From positions 49,138,688 through 49,202,687 of the forward strand of contig CM055105.1 in NCBI GenBank assembly GCA_029204225.1: a stretch of DNA of 64,000 bases, in the 5' to 3' direction. The DNA comes from Diphasiastrum complanatum (lineage: Eukaryota > Streptophyta > Lycopodiopsida > Lycopodiales > Lycopodiaceae). Shown piece by piece: positions 11,942 to 25,045 of the stretch. Made by a program: the position numbers and the translations under genes. The notes below the pieces were generated by a model, which worked only from the letters and a program-made list of their open reading frames with translations, was not told the origin of the DNA and ran no database searches. Each line of letters opens with the position of its first letter. Within the stretch, counting starts at the first letter, position 1.

Positions 11942-13400
11942 TATTCTTTTGAAGGGATTAAATTGGTTATGGTTTTCCATATCATGAATCAAAGTCAAAT
12001 GTTATACTTGAAGGAAAGCAATAGCAAGTAAGCATAGATGCTGGAAAAAGCCTTGGAGCAATAAGTCCTTTTCTAAAACCCACTTGATTTTCAGTCTCAA
12101 GTGCTTCACATTCTTTTCCTTTTAAACCTAAAGCAGATTTTTGCAAACTTTTGCTTATATCTCTCTTTATGCAAGTTGAAAAAAACACAATAATCCTAGG
12201 TTGTTAAGATGGATCATGATACAAACAACGTAGTCCTATTACTTATGTGGCCAGTAAAAGTGACATGCCTCCTCCCATTTGACATGGTACCTAGAAATTT
12301 TGGTAGAATTTATCTTCCATGAATGTTGAAGAAAATTGAGAATGCATGTCCAGATTTTGTTGGATGATTTTAAAATTGTCAAAGAAGACTCTAGAAGCAT
12401 GTTGTTGAATCCCCCTTGGCACATTGGGTGTCGTTTGATTGTTGCTCATGTTGTATCTTGTTCATAAGCTCTTATGAAGTCTGCAAATTGTTTATCCACT
12501 AGCTGGTATTGGAGTTAACCGAAACTCATATGACACTAGACATCTAACTCATTGCCCAACCTTAGGACATGATTACCATGCTCAGTCTTGAGCTTGGGAG
12601 ATTGCATTTGCATCACCGATCAATCCACCAATCATTAGCTATGTTTCCCATACCACTAGAGCCTATTCCACGACAAAGATTTGCCTCATTTAGTCTAGTC
12701 GACCACAACAAGTTTTCATCAATTTTAGCCACAATTGATTCAAATACATTGCTTGATGCCATAGCTACCAAGGAATGTGTTCCCATCCTCATTGTTACCA
12801 TCAAACCACGACCATGGGAGTACTCGAGAACAATCCTGTAGTATACGGAACTCGTTCCTAAAACTAAGAATGAGTTTCCCAAGTAACAAGAAAAATTTAT
12901 TTCTTTTTTGGGTTGTAACGAATCGGATTTAGGGCACTTTGGCCCATGTTCTAGGCTAAGCCCCCCCCCCCCCCCACCTTTTCCCTTTCTACATTAAATT
13001 GTGTATCGAGAGTTAAATTGATTTTTGTTCCGTTTTACTTACTGTTGGAAAAGAGTCATCAGAATTATGATTTATGTGATTTTTCAAACTATTTTGGTTT
13101 TTTCAAATCCAGTTACTATTGATTATTTTTCCTTCAAAATTGGCTTAAAATAGTGAAATGACCTTACTGAGTTTTTATTCGGTCTATTCTAAGGTCATAG
13201 TAGGGTTCACTAGAAATTGAATGGATAGATGTATATGTCAACCGATTGAAGCAATTTCTTGAAATAGATGATTAATAATGACGGACGGAATTGCAAGTCC
13301 AAGTGGAATGGCTACTATGCCTACTTATGTCTAGATTTGTGAGCAACTAAGTGCAGCACGTACAAAAATGAACGATCGGAACAATTTCTAGGATCGGCAG
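11942..13400. other. Unassigned DNA with a C15 tract
   Basis: Only short frames. A run of 15 C occurs at 12961-12975. Nothing else recognised. Confidence 0.4.
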
Positions 13401-14460
13401 ATGGAAGTTTTGCTAACACAACTTTTTCTTTGCCTAATGATCTATTTTATTTAAGGGGCATAGTGAAAAATCAAGAAGTTTGTGTTTTAGTGGACAATGA
13501 ATCGACTCATAATTTTATAAAGTCTTCTCTTTTGCAAAAACTTAGCCTAGATTCTAAAGCCAACAATCATAGACATAAAACATATCTAGCTTCAAGAGCC
13601 AAGTTGGAGACTTGGGAAGTCATAGTACCGAATCTCCCAACAGTGATACAAAATCATAAAGTATAAGCTGATTTTCATGTTTTGGATCTAGCACACACAA
13701 ATATAATTTTAGGCTATGAATGATAATTGAAAGAAATCTCCGGATATTGATTTTAAGAATCATGTGCTCTCATTCAGAGAGGGAGATAAAGTAGTTACTA
13801 CTCTTTTTGGTGTTAGATATGTACATCCATTTGAGATGGTGTGTATAGTAAATATAGTGAATATTTTTTATATTTCTTAGTATAATGCTATTTCTTTGTT
13901 TGCTATTATTATATCTTCCATAGATTTATAGAGGGTAAATGAAACTTCATTTACCCATATTTCTACAAATCTATATTATTCAATGAGAGGACGATATGAA
14001 AACGATTCTCATTTTGGTCGGATATGGAATTTGGTTCAAAGTAGAACAAAATTGAGCCGGACTCACATGATTCTCAATTAACCAAAAAAGACAAGAAGAT
14101 TGTGTAAAGTTCACCATTCGAAATGAATTACTTTTTTGGAATGGGAAATATGTGGACTGTGGGATGATTCATTAAAGAAGAACTTTCTTTTTGAGTGTCA
14201 CGACACACCTTGTAGGTCATCCAATGTATACATAGGGGAGTTTTATTGGCCAAAACTCAAGTCGTGTGTTATGTGGTAAAGTGTAAACCTTGTCAAGTAG
14301 TGGCTAGCATTAAATGCTTTAAAGTTGGAGGTTTACTACAGTTTGCATCCTTTAGATATACTTGATAAAAGATGGGAAAGCATATCTATGGATTTCATAG
14401 TTGGAATTTTGAAGAACCAACGACAAAATGGTTCTATTTTCATGTTTTATGGGGCTAACC
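13401..14460 (+). mobile_element. Ty3/gypsy remnant (protease and integrase pieces, RT deleted)
   Basis: Frame 13430-13666 reads LFYLRGIVKNQEVCVLVDNE and then STHNFIKSSLLQKLSL, the retropepsin motif usually seen as VDSGSTHNFI; here the catalytic Asp remains but Ser-Gly became Asn-Glu. It is followed by a piece like the post-protease linker (DIDFKNHVLSFREGDKV). From 14225 the plus strand gives YWPKLKSCVMW, a Cys-Pro-Cys-like stretch and DKRWESISMDFIVGILKNQ, the HHCC zinc-binding and early core region of gypsy integrase. RT and RNase H, which should lie between, are missing, so this is a deleted copy of a lineage different from the 1-4 kb element. Confidence 0.75.
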
Positions 14461-15790
14461 AATTTTTCTTTTGAGATTAACTCTCTGATCTACTTTTGCT
14501 CATTGGAAAATACACCAGAACTTAACGGGAAGCCCGACAAAGTTGTTTCTCTTTCCTTTGATGATGGCTCTTCTTCAATCTCAATCGGCTTTTTATTTAT
14601 TGGGGGAAAAACTTTCTTCTTGGTGGTTTTGCCTTTGAAGTTTCCGCATTTCCAATTGCCACGAGAACTTTCAGCTTGCTAGGATTAAACTGCTTTTCCT
14701 CCTCCTCATGCAACCTTCTCTTTGTGGGTATGATATGCAATTTCTTGGTCGGCTCAACCTCTGGTGCCTTCGACTTTTGATGGGTATTCTTCTTTTCAAG
14801 GACAATCTCTTTGCATATAAAAGAAAATAAACAGGTAATTATATTTGTTGGTTGTTCCAACTTTTTTGATAATAACAGCTAGTACCAAAGATCGCTTCGA
14901 CAAAGCTTTTCATTGATGATCATAAGCCTCTTTGGAGACTTCTCATTGTTCACATCCTCGACGGTTATGATGACAGTGTCAAGGTTATCCTCCCCGTCAT
15001 AGTCAATCCATGTTACAATTCTACAGCATTTGAAATCTTTTATAACAAGCTCGATATCTAGTTTCGTGCAAATGAATAATTTAAGGCCACTCCCTTGGGA
15101 ATATCTTAAGTGCACATTGGTAAGAAACACATTGGGATTTAGACAGCCTGTTTATATTGGGAGGAGCATCTACAATTTTCGCGGCTGAACACATTAGGAT
15201 GAGTAGTCTCATCCTTTCTCGGCAATTCAGAGTATTTCCTTGCATGCACTGAACAAAAGTTCTCTAGAATAGCATGCTAAATGATGATACATTCTAACAA
15301 AGAAGTGGGTAGACTAGCAATGGTCCATTTTGATCTAGATTTTACTATGCAGGCGTTACAACATTGAATCTTGTGTAAGGTCATCTATAGTCTAAGTTGC
15401 ACCGGAATGTCTCGGACCCCCATGTTCCGGAATGCTGTGTGAAAAAACCTGGAAATTTTTTTTAAACAGCCGCGAAGCCCCATTTCTAGCGCATTTTGTT
15501 GGAGAGAAACAAACTTGTGGAGAGAGGAATAGGAGCCCAAATGGGTAGTGTGAGCACTCTATGTGAAGGCCATGATGAGTGGAAGGTGACTGTAGCATAT
15601 AGAAGAGGGCAACAATGAGTATGTGGAGATTTGCAAGCAAAGGAACTTCTTGAAGCTTTTTTTAACCCTTTTTTTCCTTGCTTTGTTTGGAGACTATAGT
15701 ACATATAGGATTCAGTGTATGGGAAGATGATAAGAAAGACTCGTCACCCATCTCCCGACAAAATTGCGAATGTACATTGTAGTTGCTAGT
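14461..15790. other. Unassigned DNA
   Basis: Two minus-strand frames (14860-14597 and 15130-14879) are open for 80-90 codons. The first is Lys/Glu-rich and the second begins MFLTNVHLRYSQG. Neither resembles a family I recognise, and no flanking splice structure was found. Confidence 0.35.
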
Positions 15791-17900
15791 TTCAAGTTAC
15801 AGCTTCTTGATACTATAGGAGTGTCTGTTGGCATTATCCATACCTGAAGACATTGAGATCATTCTTGAGTGCATGTTGCACTGGAAGATCGGTGTAGATG
15901 CTCTCAATGTAAGTGCACCATCCTCGTCGAAGCTCTGCATCATGGAACTGCTCTTCATTTCTCCATAGAGGGTGAAAGAGGCAAGCCATAGCATGCAAAG
16001 ACTAGTGGAACCACTCCCATCTGCCTTGCCGCATCCATAATATTTCCTTGCGCCTATAACAGGTCAAAACCTAGAATTCCAAATCTAGATCTCTGATGGT
16101 GGAGTTTGGCCTAAATTTAAAACTTAAAAGAAGTCAAGGTTGAAGACTCAAATTCAAACTTAGCCGTTGAAACTAAAGAATGCAAGTTTGGACTCTAGTG
16201 TACAAGTTCAAACCTCTCTTCACCATGCAAGAGCGAAGGCGCCCCCAACCTGTCCATAAATTCATAAAGAAGGCCCAATGTGCAGCCCTCTCTATCCTTA
16301 AGGTGCAGAACACTGTATAGAGGTTGCAGCATTGTCACAAGGGCTCATGCCTCATCCCAGAAGAAAGATGAGACGTCTCAAAAGACCTGGACCTGGACTC
16401 TTGTGAGGGTCCCACTCTTGGCAATGGTTTGAAACTACCATTTGTCTTAGGGTGTCATGCACCCTCAAGAGGCACTCCAAAACGAGAAAGATAAAGGCAA
16501 ACCTGCAATGAATCAAGATTCAAACGTCAAGCTGTACAAGGAAACATGCGTCAACAGATTACAATCTAGATTCTAGATCATCGAAGCATGAATCATAAAC
16601 ATAAAATTTTCAAGGCTAAAGCAGTGAACTTTGAAGCACACATGCAGAAAGTCCTTCAGCTATTTCGTTATGCAAATCTCAAGATGCAACTAAAAAAATG
16701 CAAATGGGGAGAAAGGACCTAAACATATTAAGGACCCTCTGTATTTGGTGACAAACCTCACCAAGAAACATTCCGTCTCTCACACCTCCTTCACCCATGG
16801 TAGATTTGCTATGTCCTCAAATAAAAGGTCTAAGCAATGAGTAGCACATGGGGTCCAAAAAATCCAAGGGTACTTCTCATTTACAAGTTTGCCCATGGCA
16901 ACACAATTTGCCGCATTGTCTATGATAACTTGTGAAGCACATTGCAATTATCAATCCAAGTGGCAAGTTGCGGCGTATTACATTTGGAATCACAATTCCA
17001 AAATCAAGATTCAGCATTGAATTTTGAACAAGTAAATTGGATTATGGAATACTATTCTGTATTAACTCTTAGGTTTAAAGTGTTCAGCTTAAAGCAATGA
17101 GCGTTGAGCAAGAATCATGTGACAATTGAGTCTTGACTATATGCACAACACTATCCTCGCCGAGCTCCTCAATGGCATTGTTGATATAGCCAAAGAGTGT
17201 CTGGGCATCCTTTACTAAGCCCGATGTGAGGTGTCAATGGATCTCACGGACATCCTGCCCATGCCATAGGACACCATTATGTTGATAATGTGGCACCTCC
17301 TAGTATTAGTCCATCCATCTGATATGGAGCACCCATACCTGTTTCGGATTCGTCACAACGCACAGAAGTCATGACAGTGGACACAAAGTGACAAATGAGT
17401 CAAGGACAATTGTCAAAAGTCAAGATTAACAACTCATTGCTAAGTAATAAAATATTAGATAGAGTCTAGAGTTTAAACAATGAGCATTGAGCTCTTAGCT
17501 TACTACTTAGTAATTACTACTTAGCCAATCAACAACCAGCCTATTTAAAGTAGAATATCTAAAGTTAAAACTTATAACCCTGAAGCCTGAACAAAAGAGT
17601 TAAAACTTCCAAGTTGAATTTTTACAGCATGGTAGGAATAGGGAGTATACGTGGTCCATGATTTCCTGATAGGCTCTGGTGCCCTATCCACGGAGTCTCG
17701 CTCAGCAAGCAGCTCCCTCATCCTTAGCTGCTCCATGGAAGGTCCCTCCCACTAAGAACCGATCTTGGAGTCATGCCTCATTATTTGCCTCCATGCAGGG
17801 GTTATAGTCACGGAGGTGTACAAGTAGAAACATGGACGAACAAAAACTTGTGCTGCCTCTTTAATTCGACTACGGGGCATAGTGTTGCAATGGGCCGGAT
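15790..17900 (-). mobile_element. hAT-superfamily DNA transposon remnant
   Basis: Minus-strand pieces in the correct order match plant hAT transposases of the DUF659 type. GCSISDGWTNTRRCHIIN occurs at about 17335-17270, then VRSIDTSH. VIIDNAANCVAMGKLVNEKY followed by PWIFWTPCATHCLDLLFEDI occurs at 16940-16800. ALVTMLQPLYSVLHLKDREG then LYEFMDRLG occurs at 16346-16213. Frames shift and stops intervene, so no transposase can be made. A conserved Asp (of DNA) in the DUF659 block persists. Terminal inverted repeats and the C-terminal dimerisation domain were not identified, so the edges are approximate. Confidence 0.75.
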
Positions 17901-20010
17901 GAGGAAGCATCTACCAGCCACATCTTACAATTTACTTTGAGAATAAATATAATGAGTTATGACAACGGACATATACTACATATATAGTACAATATTGGAC
18001 GTACGTATAATCTCAAAATTTTGGTTTTAAACTATAGCTATACCATATTAGCCTGGGCTTAAGCCTTATGCAACAAATTGAATGAATATGAATTTTGATT
18101 AAGGGTCTATGAAGTTTGAACGTTGACGGTTGACCGTTGAACTATCAAGATTCAACACTGAACAATGTCAAGATTTAAGAATCAAAATACAATTTAGTAA
18201 TTTAATAACCCAGGGTTGAAGTAGTAGCATTTGACTCTGAAAGTATCAACAGTGAAGCTGGTGCATGGGTGCAACCTCCACCCCTCTCTGCCCAACAAGA
18301 GATCCATGTAAGCTATAAACAAGCTTTCAGAGTCACATATATGTCTAAAACTGGTACTTGCACTACGATCCATGCGTACACATGCATGGATGCATGCATC
18401 ATCCCTGACCTACATCAAAGGGCCGTGGTCACAATGATCAATACTAATCATGTCAATAGACTATGTGAATGAAGATCCCTCCATGCAGCTATACCAAAAG
18501 GAAGCTCTGTAATTGGCCTACTCTATTGAAGAGCTCTTGCCAACCAAGCCATAATCTACAAGCATCTAAAGCTCAGTTTTCAACACAATACAGTCATGAA
18601 CTAGAAATCTCCTGCTTTATCCCTTGAATTGCAATCAAAGATAACTGCATCTGTACACTTATGGATTCAATAAACCATAGCCTTCATGGAAAGAAAGACA
18701 TGCACTTCTGCAATTTGTCTGTGACAATCTAAAACACAAAGACTGCCATATTCCAGCTATTAATTAACATCCAATGAACAAGCTGTAAAAGCTGTAAAAG
18801 CTAAATGGTAGCGATCTACTGTAAGAGACACATGTATTGTAAAAGAAAATGATGTAGAACTTTCCCTGAAAGTGCAAAGAAAGTACATAAAAGAGGAAGT
18901 CCTAGAAACTAGTGTAGACATATGATTGACGATCTGTAGAAACTAATGTAGACATATAGTAGATGATTTGTAGAGTACAGGAGAAGGGCCTTACTATAGG
19001 AAAGAACATATGTAAAAAGATCTGAAAAAGTACATGAAAATTAAAAAAGGGGATGAGGCTCCAAAAAACTGAAATGCTTAAAATCAATAATTAAAAAATC
19101 TTTATAATGTCTCTGTAAATTTATGTAAGGTTCCAAGTTCGTTAAAGTTGGAAAAAATCTGGAAATTCTAGAAATCTGATTTGAGAAATGTTGACATGAT
19201 CTTCAACAAAATCATAAGAGAAATTCAAAGGTAAAGTTAGATTGAAAATTTAAGTAGTACAGAGAAAAAATTCAAAGCAAAAATTCGAATCTGGTTATAT
19301 GCTTAAAGCAATGATTTGATCCAAAGCAGTTCTACTGCTCAATAAATCGAGATCTGAATAAAGTAGAAAGTAGATCCCAACTCCTCGATGCCAAGAAAGT
19401 GCTCTCATACCCAATTGTGTACAATACAAAACAGGTGAAACACGAAATGGAGAATAGACAAATGTATAGACAGAGCACTGCAGAACAATCATTATCCGTG
19501 AATCATAATCATAAGACCTGTAGATAGTAAGTTGAATAATCTGATCTTATTGAACTAAGTAATGGTTTACTGAAGCTTCTTGCATTTGAGCGATTTTGAT
19601 ATCAATTGTGATTTAAGCTGTATCTTATGAAGACTGTGGCCGCCGCCAGGTCTACAAACACTTTCTGTCTTTTTATTTTCTCTTAGAAACTGCTTTCAAT
19701 ATAAAATTTAGTTGCACCGGTTTTATGTCTGTGAACTTTCAACATCACTTGGCTGTGTACACAACGTTCATCTGGATGAGATCCAGGTATCCTAAACACA
19801 AAATCTATAAAACTAAATGCCATTTTACTTTTGTTAGATAGTGGTATCTGAAAGGGATTTTTTTTGAAGTTCTGAGCTGTTTGGAGGCTGATTTTTCTAT
19901 ATGTCTAGTTTTTTGCATCACCTCTAATTCTTTTGACAGGTATACTTCATATCCAGTGTTTAAGCTGGATTTGTTGCAATCTGGCAACTGAACATTGACT
20001 TGGGTTTAAT
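17901..20010. other. Gene-poor DNA upstream of the GDU-like gene
   Basis: AT-rich with no recognised coding or repeat content beyond short direct repeats such as agctgtaaaagctgtaaaagct (18780). Likely promoter or leader-intron territory for the gene at 20128. Confidence 0.35.
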
Positions 20011-20020
20011 TCTCCTGTAG
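20011..20020 (+). promoter_or_regulatory. Candidate 3' splice acceptor in the GDU-like leader
   Basis: gtttaattctcctgtag ends at 20020, a pyrimidine-rich acceptor 107 bp before the GDU start codon. It would fit a leader intron, but no transcript evidence is available here. Confidence 0.3.
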
Positions 20021-20127
20021 ATATTTGGTGCATGTACTTACTTTTGGACATTGCCAACATTGACGTTCTTAAGGGGAGTTCTGAGATGTGCAAAGTTGAA
20101 ATACGGGACATCTAAATTTCACTGTCA

Positions 20128-20571
20128 ATGTCTCATTGTGCATCATCATGGTGGCTTTCAAGTGGTCAGAAATGCGGTGTAACACAGCGTTCCGTAGTAT
20201 CGTACCTGGTAACAAGTGTATCCACACTTATTCTTGTTGTCACTCTCTATGTAATCATCCGGTGTGGGTGCTTATATCGTCGAAGACGACAGTTACAAAG
20301 AGCAGAACGGACCCCAGCTTTTGCAACGAGGGAAATTCATGTGGAAAGAACAGATTTACCCCTCAATCCTGCAGGTTTGAGCAGCGCAAATTCAGCCGAA
20401 GAGTTGTCAGGAGTCTGTGTTATAATGGCTGGTGAAGAAGCACCTACTTTCCTTGCACAACCAGCTCCATTCACATCAGTTGACATTGAAGCTCTAGGGC
20501 AGCTACAGAATGGTCTATCAACAGAGTGCAAAGAGGTCAGCAATAAGCAGCTGAGAACAGCAGGAGATTGA
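20128..20571 (+). CDS. GLUTAMINE DUMPER (GDU)-like membrane protein
   Basis: A single-exon frame of 147 codons from ATG 20128; an in-frame stop lies just upstream, so this start is the first available. GDU proteins are small plant plasma-membrane/endomembrane proteins that raise amino-acid export. The family signature is one membrane helix and a cytosolic VIMAG box. Both are here: a hydrophobic helix at about residues 23-44 (VVSYLVTSVSTLILVVTLYV) followed by a basic RRRR stop-transfer at 51-54, and VIMAGEEAPTFLAQP at 98-112, matching the VIMAG-x-PTFLA block. Arabidopsis GDU1 is 158 residues, so the length fits. The N-terminus is divergent from the usual SPVPYLFGGLA form, and the C-terminal tail is short. 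The frame is intact. Confidence 0.8.
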   Translation: MSHCASSWWLSSGQKCGVTQRSVVSYLVTSVSTLILVVTLYVIIRCGCLYRRRRQLQRAERTPAFATREIHVERTDLPLNPAGLSSANSAEELSGVCVIMAGEEAPTFLAQPAPFTSVDIEALGQLQNGLSTECKEVSNKQLRTAGD

Positions 20572-22165
20572 GGCCTGAATTTCCAAGATATGTACAACAC
20601 AAAGTGATTCCTGGATAAAGCCACATGATATATGTCACTTCACGTTGAACCCTCTAGGACCATTGCAAATTGTGGTGAAAAGTTTGTAAGGTATCTGTAA
20701 AGGAACAGTTGCTGCAAATGAGCAGCTGTCAACTTAGCAGACGGTCTTGTGCTTTCCGCCCTTTGTATTGTGAAACTCCATATAATTTGTTGTCAGCATT
20801 TAGATTTATCTGACAGCAGGTCATTTATCTCCAGATTCTTATTTCTGTGAATTGGTAGCATCAAGATATGCATCATGGGTTCTACTAATGATGGCTTATC
20901 AGGTACATTTTTTGCAAAAGGACGTTGGCAGGTGCTTGCACGCTTTCAACATAAAGAACTCTTCCATTTCAGTACCTTGACTGGATTCCTGTATGCTGTT
21001 AGTGATGTGCATTCTTCTTACTCTCTTTTTAGATCATCTAAAATATGAAACATATTTTTCTAAGTATGCACAAACTTGGGACTCATCCCATATCTACACC
21101 CTCTTAGTAGCTATTGCTGCTTTTAAGATTGATAGAGCAAAGTCTGGGAACTTCTTTCTAGTATGTGACAAACCTACCACTTCTTTCTTTTGTGCGTAAC
21201 AATTCACAAAAACACAATAATTTCCTTTTTGGCGATTCATTTAGAAATTAAACAAGCCGACATAAATAATGCTTCCCCTACATTTTCCATGCTTCCTGTA
21301 CCGATCTTAAGATGACAAAGGGTTATACTGATCTGCTTACAAAGATATATGGTCCTTTGTATGATTGTACTCAGGATGTCAAGAAAGTATGCAGCACATA
21401 ATTGAAAATACCTATTAAATTTTTCTTTCTAATCACATCAAGAAATACAAGTTGCATAGGCACAAAGAGGCTGTTCATCCACAAGAAAAATTTCAGTGGA
21501 TCTTTATTGCATTCACCAATGATGCTTTGACCTTCAAAAAACTGTTCCTCCTAGTCAAAGAGGACTAGGAGGAATCAATACAACTCGATAAAGGGATGAT
21601 GTCAAGTTTTGTATATCTTAATTTTGCAAAATCATAGAATTGGTCCATTGGAAACTTTTGCATGATGGTTTACCTTTAACCAAAAGATCACTTGGCATTT
21701 TACTTCATATCTTGAAGTGGATTAAATCGTGCAAAGAACATCATTCCTCCAAAAATTATGGTTTCAGTGCTGGTACTTTGCAAAAAAACATATTGCATCC
21801 ATTTTTCCAACAATAAGATTATGGTCAATCCTACATTTACGAAACATGTTTGTTGATTCTTAGATTGGCAAACGAGAGATAATTTTTTGAAACTAGGGCT
21901 AATTGATCCATTTGAAACTCTTCCTAGTTAAAGATGATTACTTCATTGCATTGGAAAGTGCCTATCGATCAAATGCCAAGATTGTACCACAATCACAAAC
22001 ACTTCACACAATTATTGACATTTTTTTGGAGGTGGGTGGTTTGGTTGGAGGAGATGAATAAGCAGGTTTGGAGGGATTCTTGTTGCTTTTTTATGGAAAC
22101 TGAACTTAGAGCTAATTTTAGGGTCAAAATTAGAGTTACAATTATAGGATTTCAAGACCAAAAAT
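20572..22165. other. 3' flank of the GDU-like gene and unassigned DNA
   Basis: Probably contains the 3' UTR and polyadenylation region of the GDU-like gene. No further gene or repeat recognised. Confidence 0.4.
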
Positions 22166-22725
<560 letters not shown>

Positions 22726-24374
22726 AAGAAAAGTCCACCTCATCTCTTATTTGCCTTTACTTTGCTTGGAAAATGCAAAATATCAATAAGAGATTGGAAA
22801 GTTATTTCATATGGGACTACAAGCTTCAGATGCTAGCTTAAGTTTGGCCATTTTAACTCAATAAGAGGTTGACAATTAGTTAGTTTCTATAGTAGGATGA
22901 CTTATTGATTATCGAAGATTTTTTTGAAATTTTTTATCGATAGTATGTTTATGAGAATCATAGATTTCTTAGTACTCTGTTGACAATAGCTTAATTTTAT
23001 GCAACTATAAGTTAATAAAAAATCTTTCTCGTGTCAACTTGACAAGTGACATTATCCTTACTTTGGTGGTAATAGGTAACCTTTATGGTAATGAGAAGTT
23101 TTATTTGTGTCGACTCAACAATCGTCATTGTTTGATAGTGGAAATGTATCCATCAATGTCAAGTGAAAGACAACTAGTTTATTATTATTATATCAACAAG
23201 TTTGTGAGGATAGACTATAACTGCCTTCCACTCTTAAACAAACATCATGTGTAAACCACCTCTACAAGTCAATTGAGACTCATAAAATTCTATGAATAAT
23301 TGGTGTTTTGTAGTACTTTGTATTATCATACTATTTCATGGAATGTTGTGGTGTGCCAATGTTTTCTTAATGTTTACAATTCTCATGCTTTTGTAAAAAT
23401 GCATAACATATGTTATTCAACTAACTCTGTTGTTCTTGATGATCTCAATACTTTTGTTCTATGTAACAAAATATTTTTTATGATTATGTATGAAATGAAT
23501 CATGTTTTGAGTGTACAAAATGGTAGAGAATAATGCATTCGCACAATGTTAAGTTTTGATTCTAGTCAAACTTCACTGTTAAATCATTATTGAAGATTAC
23601 TTGGTGTAATTTCTCTGATGTTGATAGGTTCATTCATTCACATTCCAATATAAAATAGAGTTGAACTTGAGTATGACATGAACACTTAACCAAAATCAAT
23701 CGAGATGAAAAATTTGCTAAGTGACTATTTGATTGGTGATGACTGATGAACCATTAAATTATTTCTATTGAGTATAAACCTTTTAAAACTTTGAAACAGA
23801 GATTGTGATAAACTCATATTATAATGAAAGTTTGGTATGCTAGCGTTTGTAACCATTAAATCAATCACTCATTTAGACCGATGACTAAGATTGTGCAACC
23901 TCAAGTTCAAATCAATGGTTAGATTTCATTGGGTCTTTGAAGTCGAATATAATTTTGATGAGTATCAAATTTCAAAGTGAAACTGAATAAGTGAACTTTT
24001 GGCTCCTATAAGATATGTTTGGCCTAGTTTGACCATTTTTAGATCTTTTGACTTGGAACAAAGGATAGAAAGTATTGCACTTGATATAATATAGTCATAG
24101 TGACAAAGTGTGCATACCAAAGAGGATAAAATTCAATTTGTCTGTCAAACATCATTGTTATGTACCCAATAGTACAATATACGATTTAAGATAGAAGATA
24201 TGAAACTCAAATTTACACCAAATAAAAGTATGGCATGACTTGTTGCCATTATTGAGTTGTTTGGGTGCTAAATTATGTGACTATAATGTGATTCAAGACA
24301 TCAAAGAAATATATAGTTTTATCTTTCATATTCTATTGTACCTGGCACGGTACAAGAGTTCTCTTGTTGTTGGT
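22726..24374. other. AT-rich unassigned DNA
   Basis: No long frames or recognised protein similarity on either strand. It ends at the truncated 3' side of the minus-strand copia element. Confidence 0.45.
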
Positions 24375-25045
24375 TCAGAAAAAGGCCTTGAACTTGTTAG
24401 ATATGTACTCACCACCATTTTCACCTCTCAAGCACTTGATCTTTGTGGAGAATTGGTTCTCCCTTGCATTCTTGAACTTGACAAAGACATCATACACTTC
24501 ATCCTTGCTCTTTAGTAGATAGATCCAACAAAATCTACTAAAATCATCAATGAATGTTACATACATCTTAGCTCCACTATTGCTAATTGTAGTAAATCCA
24601 TGAATATCCGAATGTACAAGTTGAAAAGGCTTTGTAGATCTAGAAATAGATCTAGTATAAGGTAGTCTATGTGACTTAGACAAAGCACAAGACTCACAAA
24701 CATGCTTGTCATTACTTAAGGAACTTGGAAGACCAATCACAACCTTCTTCCTTGCCATTACCTCCAATGACTTGAAGTTGAGGTGTCCCATCCTTTTGTG
24801 CCAAACCTCTTGAATAGAAATTTGCTCCCTTGCAACACATCCAACTTGGTTAGCAATAACACAAGCATCAAGTTTGAACAACTTCCCTTGCCTTTTACCT
24901 TTTCCAATCAAGACATCCTTCCTTTTGATCAAACAAGCATCTCCATCAAACTCCACCTTGAGGCCCTTACTTAGCATTTGACTCACACTAAGCAAATTCT
25001 TGGTAATAGATGGAATAAACAAGACATCCTCCGAAATGAACATTC
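24375..25045 (-). pseudogene. Copia GAG-pre-integrase and integrase core
   Basis: The frame reads EDVLFIPSITKNLLSVSQML, then VWHKRMGHLNFKSLEVMARK (the HHCC zinc-binding region with CESCALSKSHR), then LVHSDIHGF and YVTFIDDFSRFCWIYLLKSK. The first catalytic Asp (HSD) is present. The second, normally in RTDNGGEY, reads RGENGGEY, giving Glu in place of Asp. The frame ends at a stop at 24375, close to where similarity is lost. It is joined to the upstream gag-protease frame by a single-base shift. Confidence 0.85.
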
